Shown: positions 5,576-11,233 of the stretch, piece by piece
How positions within the stretch are numbered: the first letter of the stretch is position 1
Layout: each line of letters starts with the position of its first letter
NCBI GenBank assembly: GCA_030039825.1
Contig: JASHUV010000170.1
Span: 1 to 11,233 of the forward strand
From: Thermoplasmata archaeon
Lineage (GTDB): Archaea > Thermoplasmatota > Thermoplasmata > Lutacidiplasmatales > UBA184
Reading direction: 5' to 3'
DNA length: 11,233 nucleotides
Position numbers and translations under genes: made by a program
Notes under the pieces: generated by a model
Databases searched by the model: none
The model's input: only the letters and a program-made list of their open reading frames with translations
What the model was told of the DNA's origin: nothing

Positions 5576-6541
5576 CTAAGCGAGCGCGTTCGCGAGCTCC
5601 GGGGCCCGCCCGGGGAGGTAGCGCTCCTCGCCCAAGTGCCCGAGGAGGAGGACCTTCGATTCGGGGGATTCGTCGAGGACATCGTAGCCGGTGCGGCGCG
5701 CGAGCTCCCGGGCGAACTCGGCGATCTCCTCGTGCTCGGGAACGTGGTCGCGGCCGAGGCGCTGGCGCGACTTCCCCATGTAGACGTACCCCTTCGGCTC
5801 GATGAAGTTCGGTCGCGCCATCGCGTCGAGCTCGGCGTACTGCTCGACCCAGCCGAGGTTCCACCCCCGGACGAGCGTGTGGCGGACCACCCGGCGCGTC
5901 CGGAGGCCGCGCACGATCTCGAGCGACTCCCGGAGCCGCTCCCAGGCGTCGTCCTGGGCCGGAAGCGTCAGGCGCCGGAACACCTCGCGGTTCGGCGCGG
6001 TGACCGAGACGTAGAGCTGGGTCGGGAGGGGGTCCATCGCCCGCAGCGCGTCGGGGTTCGTGCCGTTCGTGACGAGGAAGGTCGAGATCCCACGCTCCTC
6101 GCAGAGCGCGAGGAAGCGGTTCATCTTCGGGTAGAGGGTCGGCTCGCCGGTCAGTGAGATCGCGATGTGCCGGGGGCTCTGGGCCTCCTCCCACCGGTCG
6201 CGGGGAACGTTCGCCTCGCCCTTGTAGCCGGAGAGCGCCCGACGCTGCGCCTCGATCGAGCGATCGAGGAGCTGCTCCGGATCGTCGTACTCCGGCATCA
6301 TCTCGTCGTTCTCCCAGCCCTGGCTCCGCCAGCAGAACCGGCAGTGGAGGTTGCAGGAGTCGATCGCCGGCGACATCTGGAGGCAGCGGTGGCTCTCGAT
6401 CCCGTAGAAGCGACCCTTGTAGCAGTCCCGGCCCTCGGTGAGGGAGCGGCGCGTCCAGTAGCAGAGTTTCACGGCACTGTGCTTACCGACGAGCTGGTAG
6501 CCCTGGCCGGCGAGCTCGCTCGAGAGGTCCTGGTCCCCCAT
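5576..6541 (-). CDS. taw1: 4-demethylwyosine synthase TYW1/Taw1 (radical SAM)
   Basis: A 321-aa archaeal TYW1. It condenses N1-methylguanosine-37 of tRNA-Phe with carbons 2 and 3 of pyruvate to make the tricyclic 4-demethylwyosine (imG-14). The radical SAM cluster motif C63-N-L-H-C67-R-F-C70 is complete. The three further cysteines that hold the second [4Fe-4S] cluster in this family are present as C27, C40 and C53, spaced 13 apart as in the Pyrococcus enzyme. Y-K-G-R-F-Y-G-I (41-48), S-L-T-G-E-P-T-L-Y-P (around 129-138), V-T-N-G-T and Y-V-S-V-T-A-P are other family blocks. There is no flavodoxin domain, as expected for archaea. A TATA-like GGTTATCTC is centred about 30 nt before the ATG. It implies a Trm5-type m1G37 methyltransferase elsewhere in the genome. 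Confidence 0.96.
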   Translation of the reverse strand: MGDQDLSSELAGQGYQLVGKHSAVKLCYWTRRSLTEGRDCYKGRFYGIESHRCLQMSPAIDSCNLHCRFCWRSQGWENDEMMPEYDDPEQLLDRSIEAQRRALSGYKGEANVPRDRWEEAQSPRHIAISLTGEPTLYPKMNRFLALCEERGISTFLVTNGTNPDALRAMDPLPTQLYVSVTAPNREVFRRLTLPAQDDAWERLRESLEIVRGLRTRRVVRHTLVRGWNLGWVEQYAELDAMARPNFIEPKGYVYMGKSRQRLGRDHVPEHEEIAEFARELARRTGYDVLDESPESKVLLLGHLGEERYLPGRAPELANALA

Positions 6542-6566
6542 CGGCGGCGGCCGATGACGGGCCCCC

Positions 6567-6575
6567 GAGATAACC
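6567..6575 (-). promoter_or_regulatory. TATA-like element of TYW1
   Basis: GGTTATCTC on the minus strand has its TTATCT core centred about 30 nt before the TYW1 ATG at 6541. The predicted leader is only a few nucleotides long, and no Shine-Dalgarno site is visible before this ATG. The 106-bp spacer also carries the rhodanese promoter on the other strand. Confidence 0.5.
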
Positions 6576-6618
6576 GTTCCACCGGCCCCGCGACGCCGGC
6601 CGGCCCCGACCGGAGGGC

Positions 6619-6626
6619 CTATCTAC
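6619..6626 (+). promoter_or_regulatory. TATA-like element of rhodanese gene
   Basis: CTATCTAC is centred about 26 nt before the GTG at 6648, which predicts a leaderless transcript. This supports choosing the GTG as start even though the GGGAG in front of it is too close to serve as a normal ribosome-binding site. Confidence 0.5.
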
Positions 6627-6647
6627 CGGCATCGGGTCGACGGGAGC

Positions 6648-6971
6648 GTGATCGAGGCCGTCGCCCCGACGGAGGTCGAGCGTCTCCTCAAGGAGAGCCC
6701 CGGCGCGATCACCCTCCTCGACGTGCGGGAGGACGACGAACGCGCGACGGCGAGGATCGAGCCGTCGCTGCACATCCCGATGAACGAGGTGGTCGCGCGC
6801 CTCGCCGAGATCCCCACGGACCGCCGCGTCGTCGTCTACTGCCATCACGGCACGAGGTCGATGATGGTCGCGACCTACCTCGCCTCCCACGGCGTGCCGA
6901 ACGTGGCGAACCTCACCGGCGGGATCGACGGCTGGTCCCGCGAGGTCGATCCGGACGTCCCGCGCTACTGA
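6648..6971 (+). CDS. Single-domain rhodanese
   Basis: A 107-aa rhodanese-homology protein, probably a sulfur carrier that holds persulfide on its active-site cysteine. The domain covers the whole chain: L-L-D-V-R-E (23-28), H-I-P-M-N-E (42-47), V-V-V-Y-C-H-H-G-T-R-S (61-71) with catalytic C65 in a C-H-H-G-T-R loop, and L-T-G-G-I-D-G-W (89-96). The six-residue loop fits sulfurtransferases rather than Cdc25-like phosphatases, whose loop is longer. The start is GTG. It is divergent from TYW1 and followed by the UDG gene 52 nt on, which has its own TATA-like element. No neighbour clearly uses sulfur: TYW1 needs Fe-S clusters and the moa genes need a sulfurated pterin, but a link to either is speculation. 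Confidence 0.92.
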   Translation: MIEAVAPTEVERLLKESPGAITLLDVREDDERATARIEPSLHIPMNEVVARLAEIPTDRRVVVYCHHGTRSMMVATYLASHGVPNVANLTGGIDGWSREVDPDVPRY

Positions 6972-6990
6972 CCGTCGCCCCGCGCGCCGG

Positions 6991-6997
6991 CTTATCG
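6991..6997 (+). promoter_or_regulatory. TATA-like element of UDG gene
   Basis: CTTATCG lies in the 52-bp spacer after the rhodanese gene, centred about 30 nt before the ATG at 7024. It probably drives the overlapping udg-tgtA pair, because no comparable element is visible just before tgtA. Confidence 0.45.
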
Positions 6998-7023
6998 TCC
7001 TCGCCGCCTGAGCCCCCACCCGG

Positions 7024-7800
7024 ATGGACGCGCTCGCGCGGTTGAGGGAGGAGGTCATCGCCTGCCGGGCCTGCCCGAGGCTCGTCGCCTACCGCGAGTC
7101 GATCGCCCGGGCCCGGGCGCCGTCGCACGCCGAGGAGGAGTACTGGGGGCGGCCGGTCCCCGGCTTCGGCGACCCGCGGGCCCGGCTCGTGCTCGTCGGC
7201 CTCGCCCCCGCGGCGCACGGTTCGAACCGGACCGGCCGGGTCTTCACCGGCGATCGTTCGGCGGCGTTCCTCGTCCGGGGTCTCTACGACACCGGGTTCG
7301 CGAACCAGCCTTCCTCCCTGTCCCGCCGCGACGGGCTCCGCTACACGGACGTCTACGTGACGGCCGCCGTACGCTGCGCCCCGCCCGGGAACCGTCCGGC
7401 GCCGGAGGAGCGGGACCGGTGCGCGCCCTTCCTCGACCGCGAGGTCGCGGCGCTCTCGGGGGCCCGCGCCTACCTCGCGCTCGGAGGATTCGCCTGGGAG
7501 GCGATGCTCGGGGCGCTCGCGCGCCGGTACGCCGTGCCGCGGCCGAGGGTGCCGTTCGCCCACGGGCTCGCCGTGCCGTTCGGCCCGGGTCGGCCGATCG
7601 CGTGGGCCTCCTACCATCCGAGCCCACAGAACACCAACACCGGCAAGCTCACCGCCGCGATGTTCTCCGGACTGCTGCGCCAGATCCGGGGTTCGTGGGA
7701 GGAGCTACCCGCGCCGGGCAAAGGTAGAGGAGCGCCGATGGCTCCCCGGACCTCCGTCGACCTCGGCAGGGGGGGCCCGGCGTGGTCGAGTTCGAGCTGA
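7024..7800 (+). CDS. Family 5 uracil-DNA glycosylase (UDGb)
   Basis: A 258-aa family 5 uracil-DNA glycosylase with a [4Fe-4S] cluster. UDGb enzymes excise uracil and some other deaminated bases from DNA, important against cytosine deamination in hot or acid environments. The signature G-L-A-P-A-A-H-G-S-N-R-T-G-R-V-F-T-G-D (59-77) is typical of family 5, which lacks the usual catalytic Asp/Asn at the start of the motif. The second motif is H-P-S-P-Q-N-T (198-204). Cluster ligands are C14, C17, C118 and C133. The C-terminal ~30 residues (from about 229, Pro/Gly/Ser-rich) go beyond the normal fold and overlap the start of tgtA by 19 nt. The protein may thus end with a non-conserved tail produced by the overlap. 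Translational coupling with tgtA is likely. Confidence 0.94.
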   Translation: MDALARLREEVIACRACPRLVAYRESIARARAPSHAEEEYWGRPVPGFGDPRARLVLVGLAPAAHGSNRTGRVFTGDRSAAFLVRGLYDTGFANQPSSLSRRDGLRYTDVYVTAAVRCAPPGNRPAPEERDRCAPFLDREVAALSGARAYLALGGFAWEAMLGALARRYAVPRPRVPFAHGLAVPFGPGRPIAWASYHPSPQNTNTGKLTAAMFSGLLRQIRGSWEELPAPGKGRGAPMAPRTSVDLGRGGPAWSSSS

Positions 7801-9731
7801 GAGAGAGGGACGGCCTCGCCCGGCTCGGGCGGTTCCCCACGCCGCACGGGGTCGTCGAGACGCCCGCGCTCCTGCCCGTGGTCCACCCGGACCGGTCGCG
7901 CCAGCCGATCCCCCCGAAGGAGATCCGGTCCCGGTTCGGCCTTTCCGCGCTGATCACGAGCGCGTACATCACCTGGCGGACGGAGCCGTTGCGCGCCGTC
8001 GCGGAGGCGGACGGGATCCACGCCCTCCTCGACTTCGACGGTCCGGTGATGACCGACTCCGGGGCGTTCCAGCAGCACGCCTACGGCCACGTCGAGGTCA
8101 CCGACGAGGCAATCTTCTCCTTCCAGCGGCGGATCGGGAGCGACATCGCGACCGTCCTCGACGTCTTCACCGAGCCCACCTGGAGCGAGGCCCGGGCGCT
8201 CGAGGCCCTGGAGACCACGAGCGCCCGCGCGAGGAAGGCCCGGGAGATGCACCACGGCCTCCTCGCCGTTCCGGTCCAGGGCGGCCTCTACCCGTCGCTC
8301 CGGGTGCGCTCGGCGAGCGAGGCCTCCGAGGTCGGCGACATCCTCGCCGTCGGCGGCGTCGTCCCGCTGATGGAGCAGTACCGGTTCTCCGACCTCGCCC
8401 GCGTGCTGATCGCGGCGCGACCCGGGCTCTCCCCCGGCGCGGCCGTCCATCTGTTCGGGACCGGCCACCCGATGACGTTCGCCTTCGCCGCCCTCTTCGG
8501 CGTCGACCTGTTCGACTCCTCCTCCTACCTCAAGTTCGCCCGCCGCGAGGCGCTGATGTTCCCCGACGGGACCTATCCTCTCGACGCGGTCCGCGAACCG
8601 TTCTGCCGCTGCTCGCTCTGCGAACGCCGACCGTTGACGGAGCTCGCGAAGCTCCCCCCCGAGGAGCGCGTCGTCGCGCTCGCCGAGCACAACCTCCTCC
8701 AGTGCGCCCAGGAGATCGCCCTCGTTCGGCAGGCGATCCGCGACGGGACGCTCTGGGAGCTCGCCGAGCGTCGGGCCGCGGGGCACCCCGCCCTCCAGGC
8801 CGGGCTCCGGACCGCCGTCCGGGGCGTGCGGACCTTCCTGCCGACGGAACCGGAGAGTCGGCGGAGCTTCCGGGTCGTCGGCGCCATGAGCGGTCTGCGC
8901 CCGGCCGTGATCCGGTTCCTCGCCCACCTCGAGAAGTTCAAGGCGGGCCGGGGCCCGTACAAGGAGCGCTCCCGGGTGCCGCTCACGCCGGAGGCGCTCG
9001 CCCACGTGCCGACCCACGACCGCTCCGGTGCGGCGATCGCCTGGGAGGTGCCGACCCCGGTCGGGCGGGTCCCGCTCGAGCTGACCGAGCTCTACCCGGT
9101 CGGCGTCTATCTCGGTCCCGAACCCTTCGAGAGCGCCGCGGACCGCACCGACCCTTCGCCCGAGGAGCCCGTGGAGGCCGACCCCGACACCGACTATAGC
9201 GCGCGTTGGACCGAGCGGCAGCTCCGCTCCGTGCTCGACTGGGTGCTCGGGTCCGAGGGGGGCGCGGCCCTCGCGGCGAAGGGGCTCGAGGGCCACCGAT
9301 CCCCGAGGACCGGCCGGCTGCGGTCGGTGACCGGCCCGAGCGGGATCCTGTTCTCCGTGGGCAACGATGGCCTGCCGAGGCCGACCTGGCGCGGGGGGGA
9401 GCTCCTCCACGCGACGCTGCCGTTCCCGGCGCGGCGGATCGTCGTCGACGAGGACGCGGTGCCGTTCGTCTCGGGGGGGCGCAGCCTGTTCTCCCGCCAC
9501 GTCCGCGGCGGGGACTCCTCGCTCGTCCCCGGTGCGAGCGCGCTCCTCGTCGACGGGCAGGACCGCCTGCTCGCCGTGGGCCGCCTCCTCCTCGCGCCGC
9601 CGGAGATGGGCCGGATCGCCCGGGGTGTCGCCGTCCGTGTCGTCGCCCACGGGGCACGACCCGAGGGTGAGCTCCCCGAGGAGGAGCCCGAGGCGCTCGT
9701 CCCGCCGGCCCCCGATCCGCGCGACCTTTAA
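7782..9731 (+). CDS. tgtA: Archaeosine tRNA-guanine transglycosylase (TGT)
   Basis: A 649-aa full-length archaeal TGT. It swaps guanine-15 in the tRNA D-loop for the 7-deazaguanine preQ0, the first step to archaeosine. The barrel domain (about 1-340) carries D92 in T-D-S-G-A-F-Q and the nucleophile D245 in F-D-S-S-S-Y. G-G-V-V-P-L (191-196) and H-L-F-G-T-G-H-P (223-230) also match. Zinc ligands are C275, C277, C280 and H303, with the spacing of the Pyrococcus enzyme. Archaeal C-terminal domains follow, with a PUA domain at about 551-624 that recognises the unfolded tRNA. An acidic Pro-rich tail of ~25 residues ends the protein. The ArcS core motif (PCSxxKPYxxS) is absent, so the amidinotransferase step must be elsewhere. 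The GTG at 7782 aligns with the family's N-terminal F-E-(I/L) strand. Adenine- or thymine-rich promoter DNA is not seen before it, so it probably shares the UDG transcript. Confidence 0.96.
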   Translation: MVEFELRERDGLARLGRFPTPHGVVETPALLPVVHPDRSRQPIPPKEIRSRFGLSALITSAYITWRTEPLRAVAEADGIHALLDFDGPVMTDSGAFQQHAYGHVEVTDEAIFSFQRRIGSDIATVLDVFTEPTWSEARALEALETTSARARKAREMHHGLLAVPVQGGLYPSLRVRSASEASEVGDILAVGGVVPLMEQYRFSDLARVLIAARPGLSPGAAVHLFGTGHPMTFAFAALFGVDLFDSSSYLKFARREALMFPDGTYPLDAVREPFCRCSLCERRPLTELAKLPPEERVVALAEHNLLQCAQEIALVRQAIRDGTLWELAERRAAGHPALQAGLRTAVRGVRTFLPTEPESRRSFRVVGAMSGLRPAVIRFLAHLEKFKAGRGPYKERSRVPLTPEALAHVPTHDRSGAAIAWEVPTPVGRVPLELTELYPVGVYLGPEPFESAADRTDPSPEEPVEADPDTDYSARWTERQLRSVLDWVLGSEGGAALAAKGLEGHRSPRTGRLRSVTGPSGILFSVGNDGLPRPTWRGGELLHATLPFPARRIVVDEDAVPFVSGGRSLFSRHVRGGDSSLVPGASALLVDGQDRLLAVGRLLLAPPEMGRIARGVAVRVVAHGARPEGELPEEEPEALVPPAPDPRDL

Positions 9732-9733
9732 GG
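9726..9733 (+). promoter_or_regulatory. Possible TATA element overlapping the tgtA stop
   Basis: CTTTAAGG includes the TAA stop codon of tgtA and lies about 47 nt before the ATG of the 76-aa gene. That predicts a ~20-nt leader, longer than elsewhere in the window. The small gene and kae1 may be transcribed from here or read through from tgtA. Confidence 0.35.
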
Positions 9734-9775
9734 GCCCGGGAGGCCTCGAATCCGCCGGCGACGGGCGGACGCGCG

Positions 9776-10006
9776 ATGCAGACCTACCTCCTCCTCCACC
9801 TCGACAGCGAGGGCGCCCGCTACTCCGAGATCACCGAGACGCTCGTCGACCTCGGATTCCGTCCGCACACCGACGGCGGCTACGACTTCGTCTACGACTG
9901 GGGCCGAGCCGCGACCGTCGGCGAGTCGCTCGAATTCGCCGACCGCGTGCAGACCGCGCTGCGGGGCCAGCGGACCTACTTCCGGATCGAATCCGTCGAG
10001 GAGTAG
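9776..10006 (+). CDS. Small uncharacterised protein between tgtA and kae1
   Basis: A 76-aa acidic soluble protein that I do not recognise. The order of likely elements is a strand (T-Y-L-L-L-H-L-D, 3-10), a helix (about 15-27, Y-S-E-I-T-E-T-L-V-D-L-G-F), a Gly/Tyr/Asp-rich segment D-G-G-Y-D-F-V-Y-D-W (33-42), a helix (about 49-62) and a final strand (Y-F-R-I-E-S-V, 68-74). This would suit a small ferredoxin-like alpha/beta fold. It has no Cys and no signal or membrane segment. It is 44 nt after tgtA and 27 nt before kae1 on the same strand. The sequence does not resemble KEOPS subunits Pcc1 or Cgi121 as far as I can judge. A role with either tRNA enzyme is only a guess from position. Coding character is good: codon third positions are G/C-rich and the reading frame is clean. 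Confidence 0.75.
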   Translation: MQTYLLLHLDSEGARYSEITETLVDLGFRPHTDGGYDFVYDWGRAATVGESLEFADRVQTALRGQRTYFRIESVEE

Positions 10007-10033
10007 GGGCGCCGCCCTGCCCGGAGGGTCGTC

Positions 10034-11026
10034 GTGGCGGTCCTCGGCATCGAGTCGACGGCCCACACGGCCTCCGCCGGCATCGTCGGCGAGGACGCCG
10101 AGGTCCTCGCGCTCGCCTCCGACATGTACCGGCCGCCGTCAGGCGGCATCCACCCCCGGGAGGCGGCGAACCACCATGTCGAGGTCCTCCCGGGCCTCGT
10201 CGAGCGCGCCCTCGCCGAGGCGAAGCTCTCGGAGCGGGAGATCGAGGCCGTCGCCTTCGCCCAGGGTCCGGGCCTCGGGCCGTGCCTGCGGGCCGGGGCG
10301 ACGGTGGCGCGCATGCTCGCCCTCACCTGGGACCGGCCCCTCGTCCCGGTGAACCACTGCGTCGCGCACGTGGAGATCGCGCGGGTGCTGAGCGGCCTCG
10401 ACGACGCCCTCCTCCTCTACGCGAGCGGCGGGAACACGCAAGTGATCGCCTTCGGGGCGGGCCGGTACCGGGTCCTCGGGGAGACGCTCGACATCGGCAT
10501 CGGCAACTTCCTCGACAAGCTCTGGATCGCCCTCGGCGGAAGCTTCCCGGGCGGCCCGGCGATCGAGGCCGCCGCGAAAGGCCGGACGGAGCTCCTGCCG
10601 CTGCCGTACACCGTCCACGGCATGGACGTCGCCTTCTCCGGCATCCTGACCGCGGCGCTCGCGCAGTCCGAGCGGGGGGCCGACCGTGCCGACGTCGCCT
10701 ATTCGGTCGAGGTGACGACCTACTCGATGCTGACGGAGATCACCGAACGGGCGCTCGCGCACCTGGGCCGCGCGAACGTGGTGCTCGGCGGCGGGGTCGC
10801 GTGCAACGAACGCCTCCAGGGGATGGTCCGCGCGATGGCCGAGGGCCGCGGTGGGACGAGCTTCGCGCCGCCGAAGCGGCTGTGCGTCGACAACGGTGCG
10901 ATGATCGCCTGGACCGGGGCGCTCGCCCACCGCGCCGGGGTCCGGACGGCGATCGAAGCGTCGGCGATCCGTCCCCGCCAGCGGACCGATCTCGTCGACG
11001 TGCCCTGGCGTCCGGCGTTCGCCTAG
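10034..11026 (+). CDS. kae1: tRNA threonylcarbamoyladenosine synthase subunit Kae1
   Basis: A 330-aa Kae1 (TsaD/OSGEP family), the catalytic subunit of KEOPS, which transfers threonylcarbamoyl to A37 of ANN-decoding tRNAs to form t6A. It opens with V-L-G-I-E-S-T-A-H-T (3-12). The metal/substrate site N-H-C-V-A-H-V-E gives H108 and H112, with Y129, S-G-G-N-T-Q (131-136) and D286 in V-D-N-G-A-M. L-G-G-G-V-A-C-N (251-258) is the phosphate-binding region. P-R-Q-R-T-D-L-V-D-V-P-W (314-325) is the normal C-terminus of the stand-alone protein. It is not fused to the Bud32 kinase, unlike in Methanocaldococcus, and no Bud32 gene follows in the window. The start is GTG at 10034 with GGAGG 6 nt upstream. 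It is probably cotranscribed with the small protein before it. Confidence 0.96.
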   Translation: MAVLGIESTAHTASAGIVGEDAEVLALASDMYRPPSGGIHPREAANHHVEVLPGLVERALAEAKLSEREIEAVAFAQGPGLGPCLRAGATVARMLALTWDRPLVPVNHCVAHVEIARVLSGLDDALLLYASGGNTQVIAFGAGRYRVLGETLDIGIGNFLDKLWIALGGSFPGGPAIEAAAKGRTELLPLPYTVHGMDVAFSGILTAALAQSERGADRADVAYSVEVTTYSMLTEITERALAHLGRANVVLGGGVACNERLQGMVRAMAEGRGGTSFAPPKRLCVDNGAMIAWTGALAHRAGVRTAIEASAIRPRQRTDLVDVPWRPAFA

Positions 11027-11063
11027 TGGACCGGCTAGGAAAGCTCTTCGGGAAACCGGACCG

Positions 11064-11072
11064 AAAAATCTA
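11064..11072 (+). promoter_or_regulatory. TATA-like element before the HTH/transposase gene
   Basis: AAAAATCTA is centred about 31 nt before the ATG at 11099 in the 72-bp spacer after kae1. With the usual spacing the leader would be about 5 nt, too short to include all of the GGAGG that stands 1 nt before the ATG. Confidence 0.4.
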
Positions 11073-11098
11073 GGCTAGGTTCGGCTCTACCCGGAGGC

Positions 11099-11233
11099 AT
11101 GGTCATCCGGGTCCGGGAGATCAACGACGAGGAAGGGAACAAGCTCCGACGGATCGTCCGCCACCACCAGAGCGCCATCGAGGTCAAGCGGGCCCAGGTG
11201 ATCCTCGCCTCGGCGCAGGGGTTCACCCCGCCG
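11099..11233 (+). CDS. N-terminus of IS630-like transposase or HTH protein (partial)
   Basis: The first 45 codons of a gene cut by the window end. The order 'I-N-D-E-E-G-N-K-L-R-R-I-V-R... V-K-R-A-Q-V-I-L-A-S-A-Q-G-F-T-P-P' follows the start of the helix-turn-helix region common in IS630-family transposases (typical form: L-x-x-L-V-R... R-A-R-I-I-L-L-A-A-x-G-x-S-x-x-E-I). A solo HTH regulator or an inactivated remnant are alternatives, because the catalytic DDE domain and terminal repeats are outside the window. The frame is open to the last base. The ATG has a GGAGG almost touching it. Nearby base composition is slightly more AT-rich than the rest, mostly in the promoter region. Confidence 0.55.
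   Translation, partial: MVIRVREINDEEGNKLRRIVRHHQSAIEVKRAQVILASAQGFTPP

Noticed and set aside
7611..9650. 679-residue open frame on the minus strand
   Set aside because: It mirrors the third-position G/C bias of tgtA on the other strand. Its translation is Arg/Gly/Pro-rich with no recognisable motif, whereas tgtA carries all catalytic and zinc residues.
7782..9731. Combined TGT/ArcS enzyme
   Set aside because: Barrel catalytic and zinc residues are complete, but the ArcS core motif is not present in the C-terminal part.
10034..11026. Kae1-Bud32 fusion
   Set aside because: The protein stops right after the normal V-D-V-P-W end and no kinase motif follows.
9367..11073. 568-residue plus-strand frame overlapping tgtA, the small gene and kae1
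   Set aside because: Arg/Pro/Gly-rich shadow frame crossing three well-supported genes.
1..11233. CRISPR arrays, tRNA genes or toxin-antitoxin pairs
   Set aside because: No spaced repeats, no cloverleaf-like spacer sequences, and no paired small ORFs with known motifs. Spacers are short.

Overview
The window is a gene-dense, very GC-rich (about 70% by eye) stretch of an archaeal chromosome. Archaeal identity rests on genes that bacteria lack or have in another form: a small subunit of replication factor C, full-length archaeal tRNA-guanine transglycosylase with a PUA domain, Taw1/TYW1-type wyosine synthase, stand-alone Kae1, and a Sec61-beta-like tail-anchored protein. Several start codons also have an AT-rich TATA-like element about 26-38 nt upstream. 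A high-GC euryarchaeal or Thermoplasmatota-like lineage is plausible, but the sequence alone does not settle it. I see no inteins, introns, CRISPR arrays, tRNA or rRNA genes, and no gene-free stretch longer than 150 bp.

Layout. 1-111: a possible 5' end of a minus-strand gene cut by the window edge, then two adjacent GC hairpins. 112-1407: a thioredoxin (minus) divergent from a degenerate SAM-methyltransferase-like protein (plus). 1421-3849 (minus): four-TM membrane protein, RFC small subunit, moaC, moaB; the last three are packed tightly enough to be one operon. 3924-5553 (plus): soluble-looking SppA-type peptidase, 3-methyladenine-DNA glycosylase I (Tag), Sec61-beta. 5576-6541 (minus): TYW1. 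6648-6971 (plus): single-domain rhodanese. 7024-9731 (plus): family 5 uracil-DNA glycosylase overlapping archaeosine tRNA-guanine transglycosylase. 9776-11026 (plus): an unrecognised 76-aa protein, then kae1. 11099 to the end: the N-terminus of an IS630-like transposase or related HTH protein.

How it fits together. Three tRNA-modification enzymes lie within 5.5 kb: TYW1 (wyosine at G37 of tRNA-Phe), TGT (archaeosine at position 15) and Kae1 (t6A37). Two base-excision glycosylases (Tag, UDGb) and a clamp-loader subunit supply DNA maintenance. MoaC and MoaB act in pterin cofactor synthesis for molybdenum or tungsten enzymes. Most of this is housekeeping. I did not find a convincing new defence or mobile system. 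The points most worth a second look are the conserved-looking small protein between tgtA and kae1, the SppA homologue with no membrane anchor, the reuse of upstream stop codons as TATA-like promoter elements, and the shared TATA element between the membrane-protein and SppA genes.
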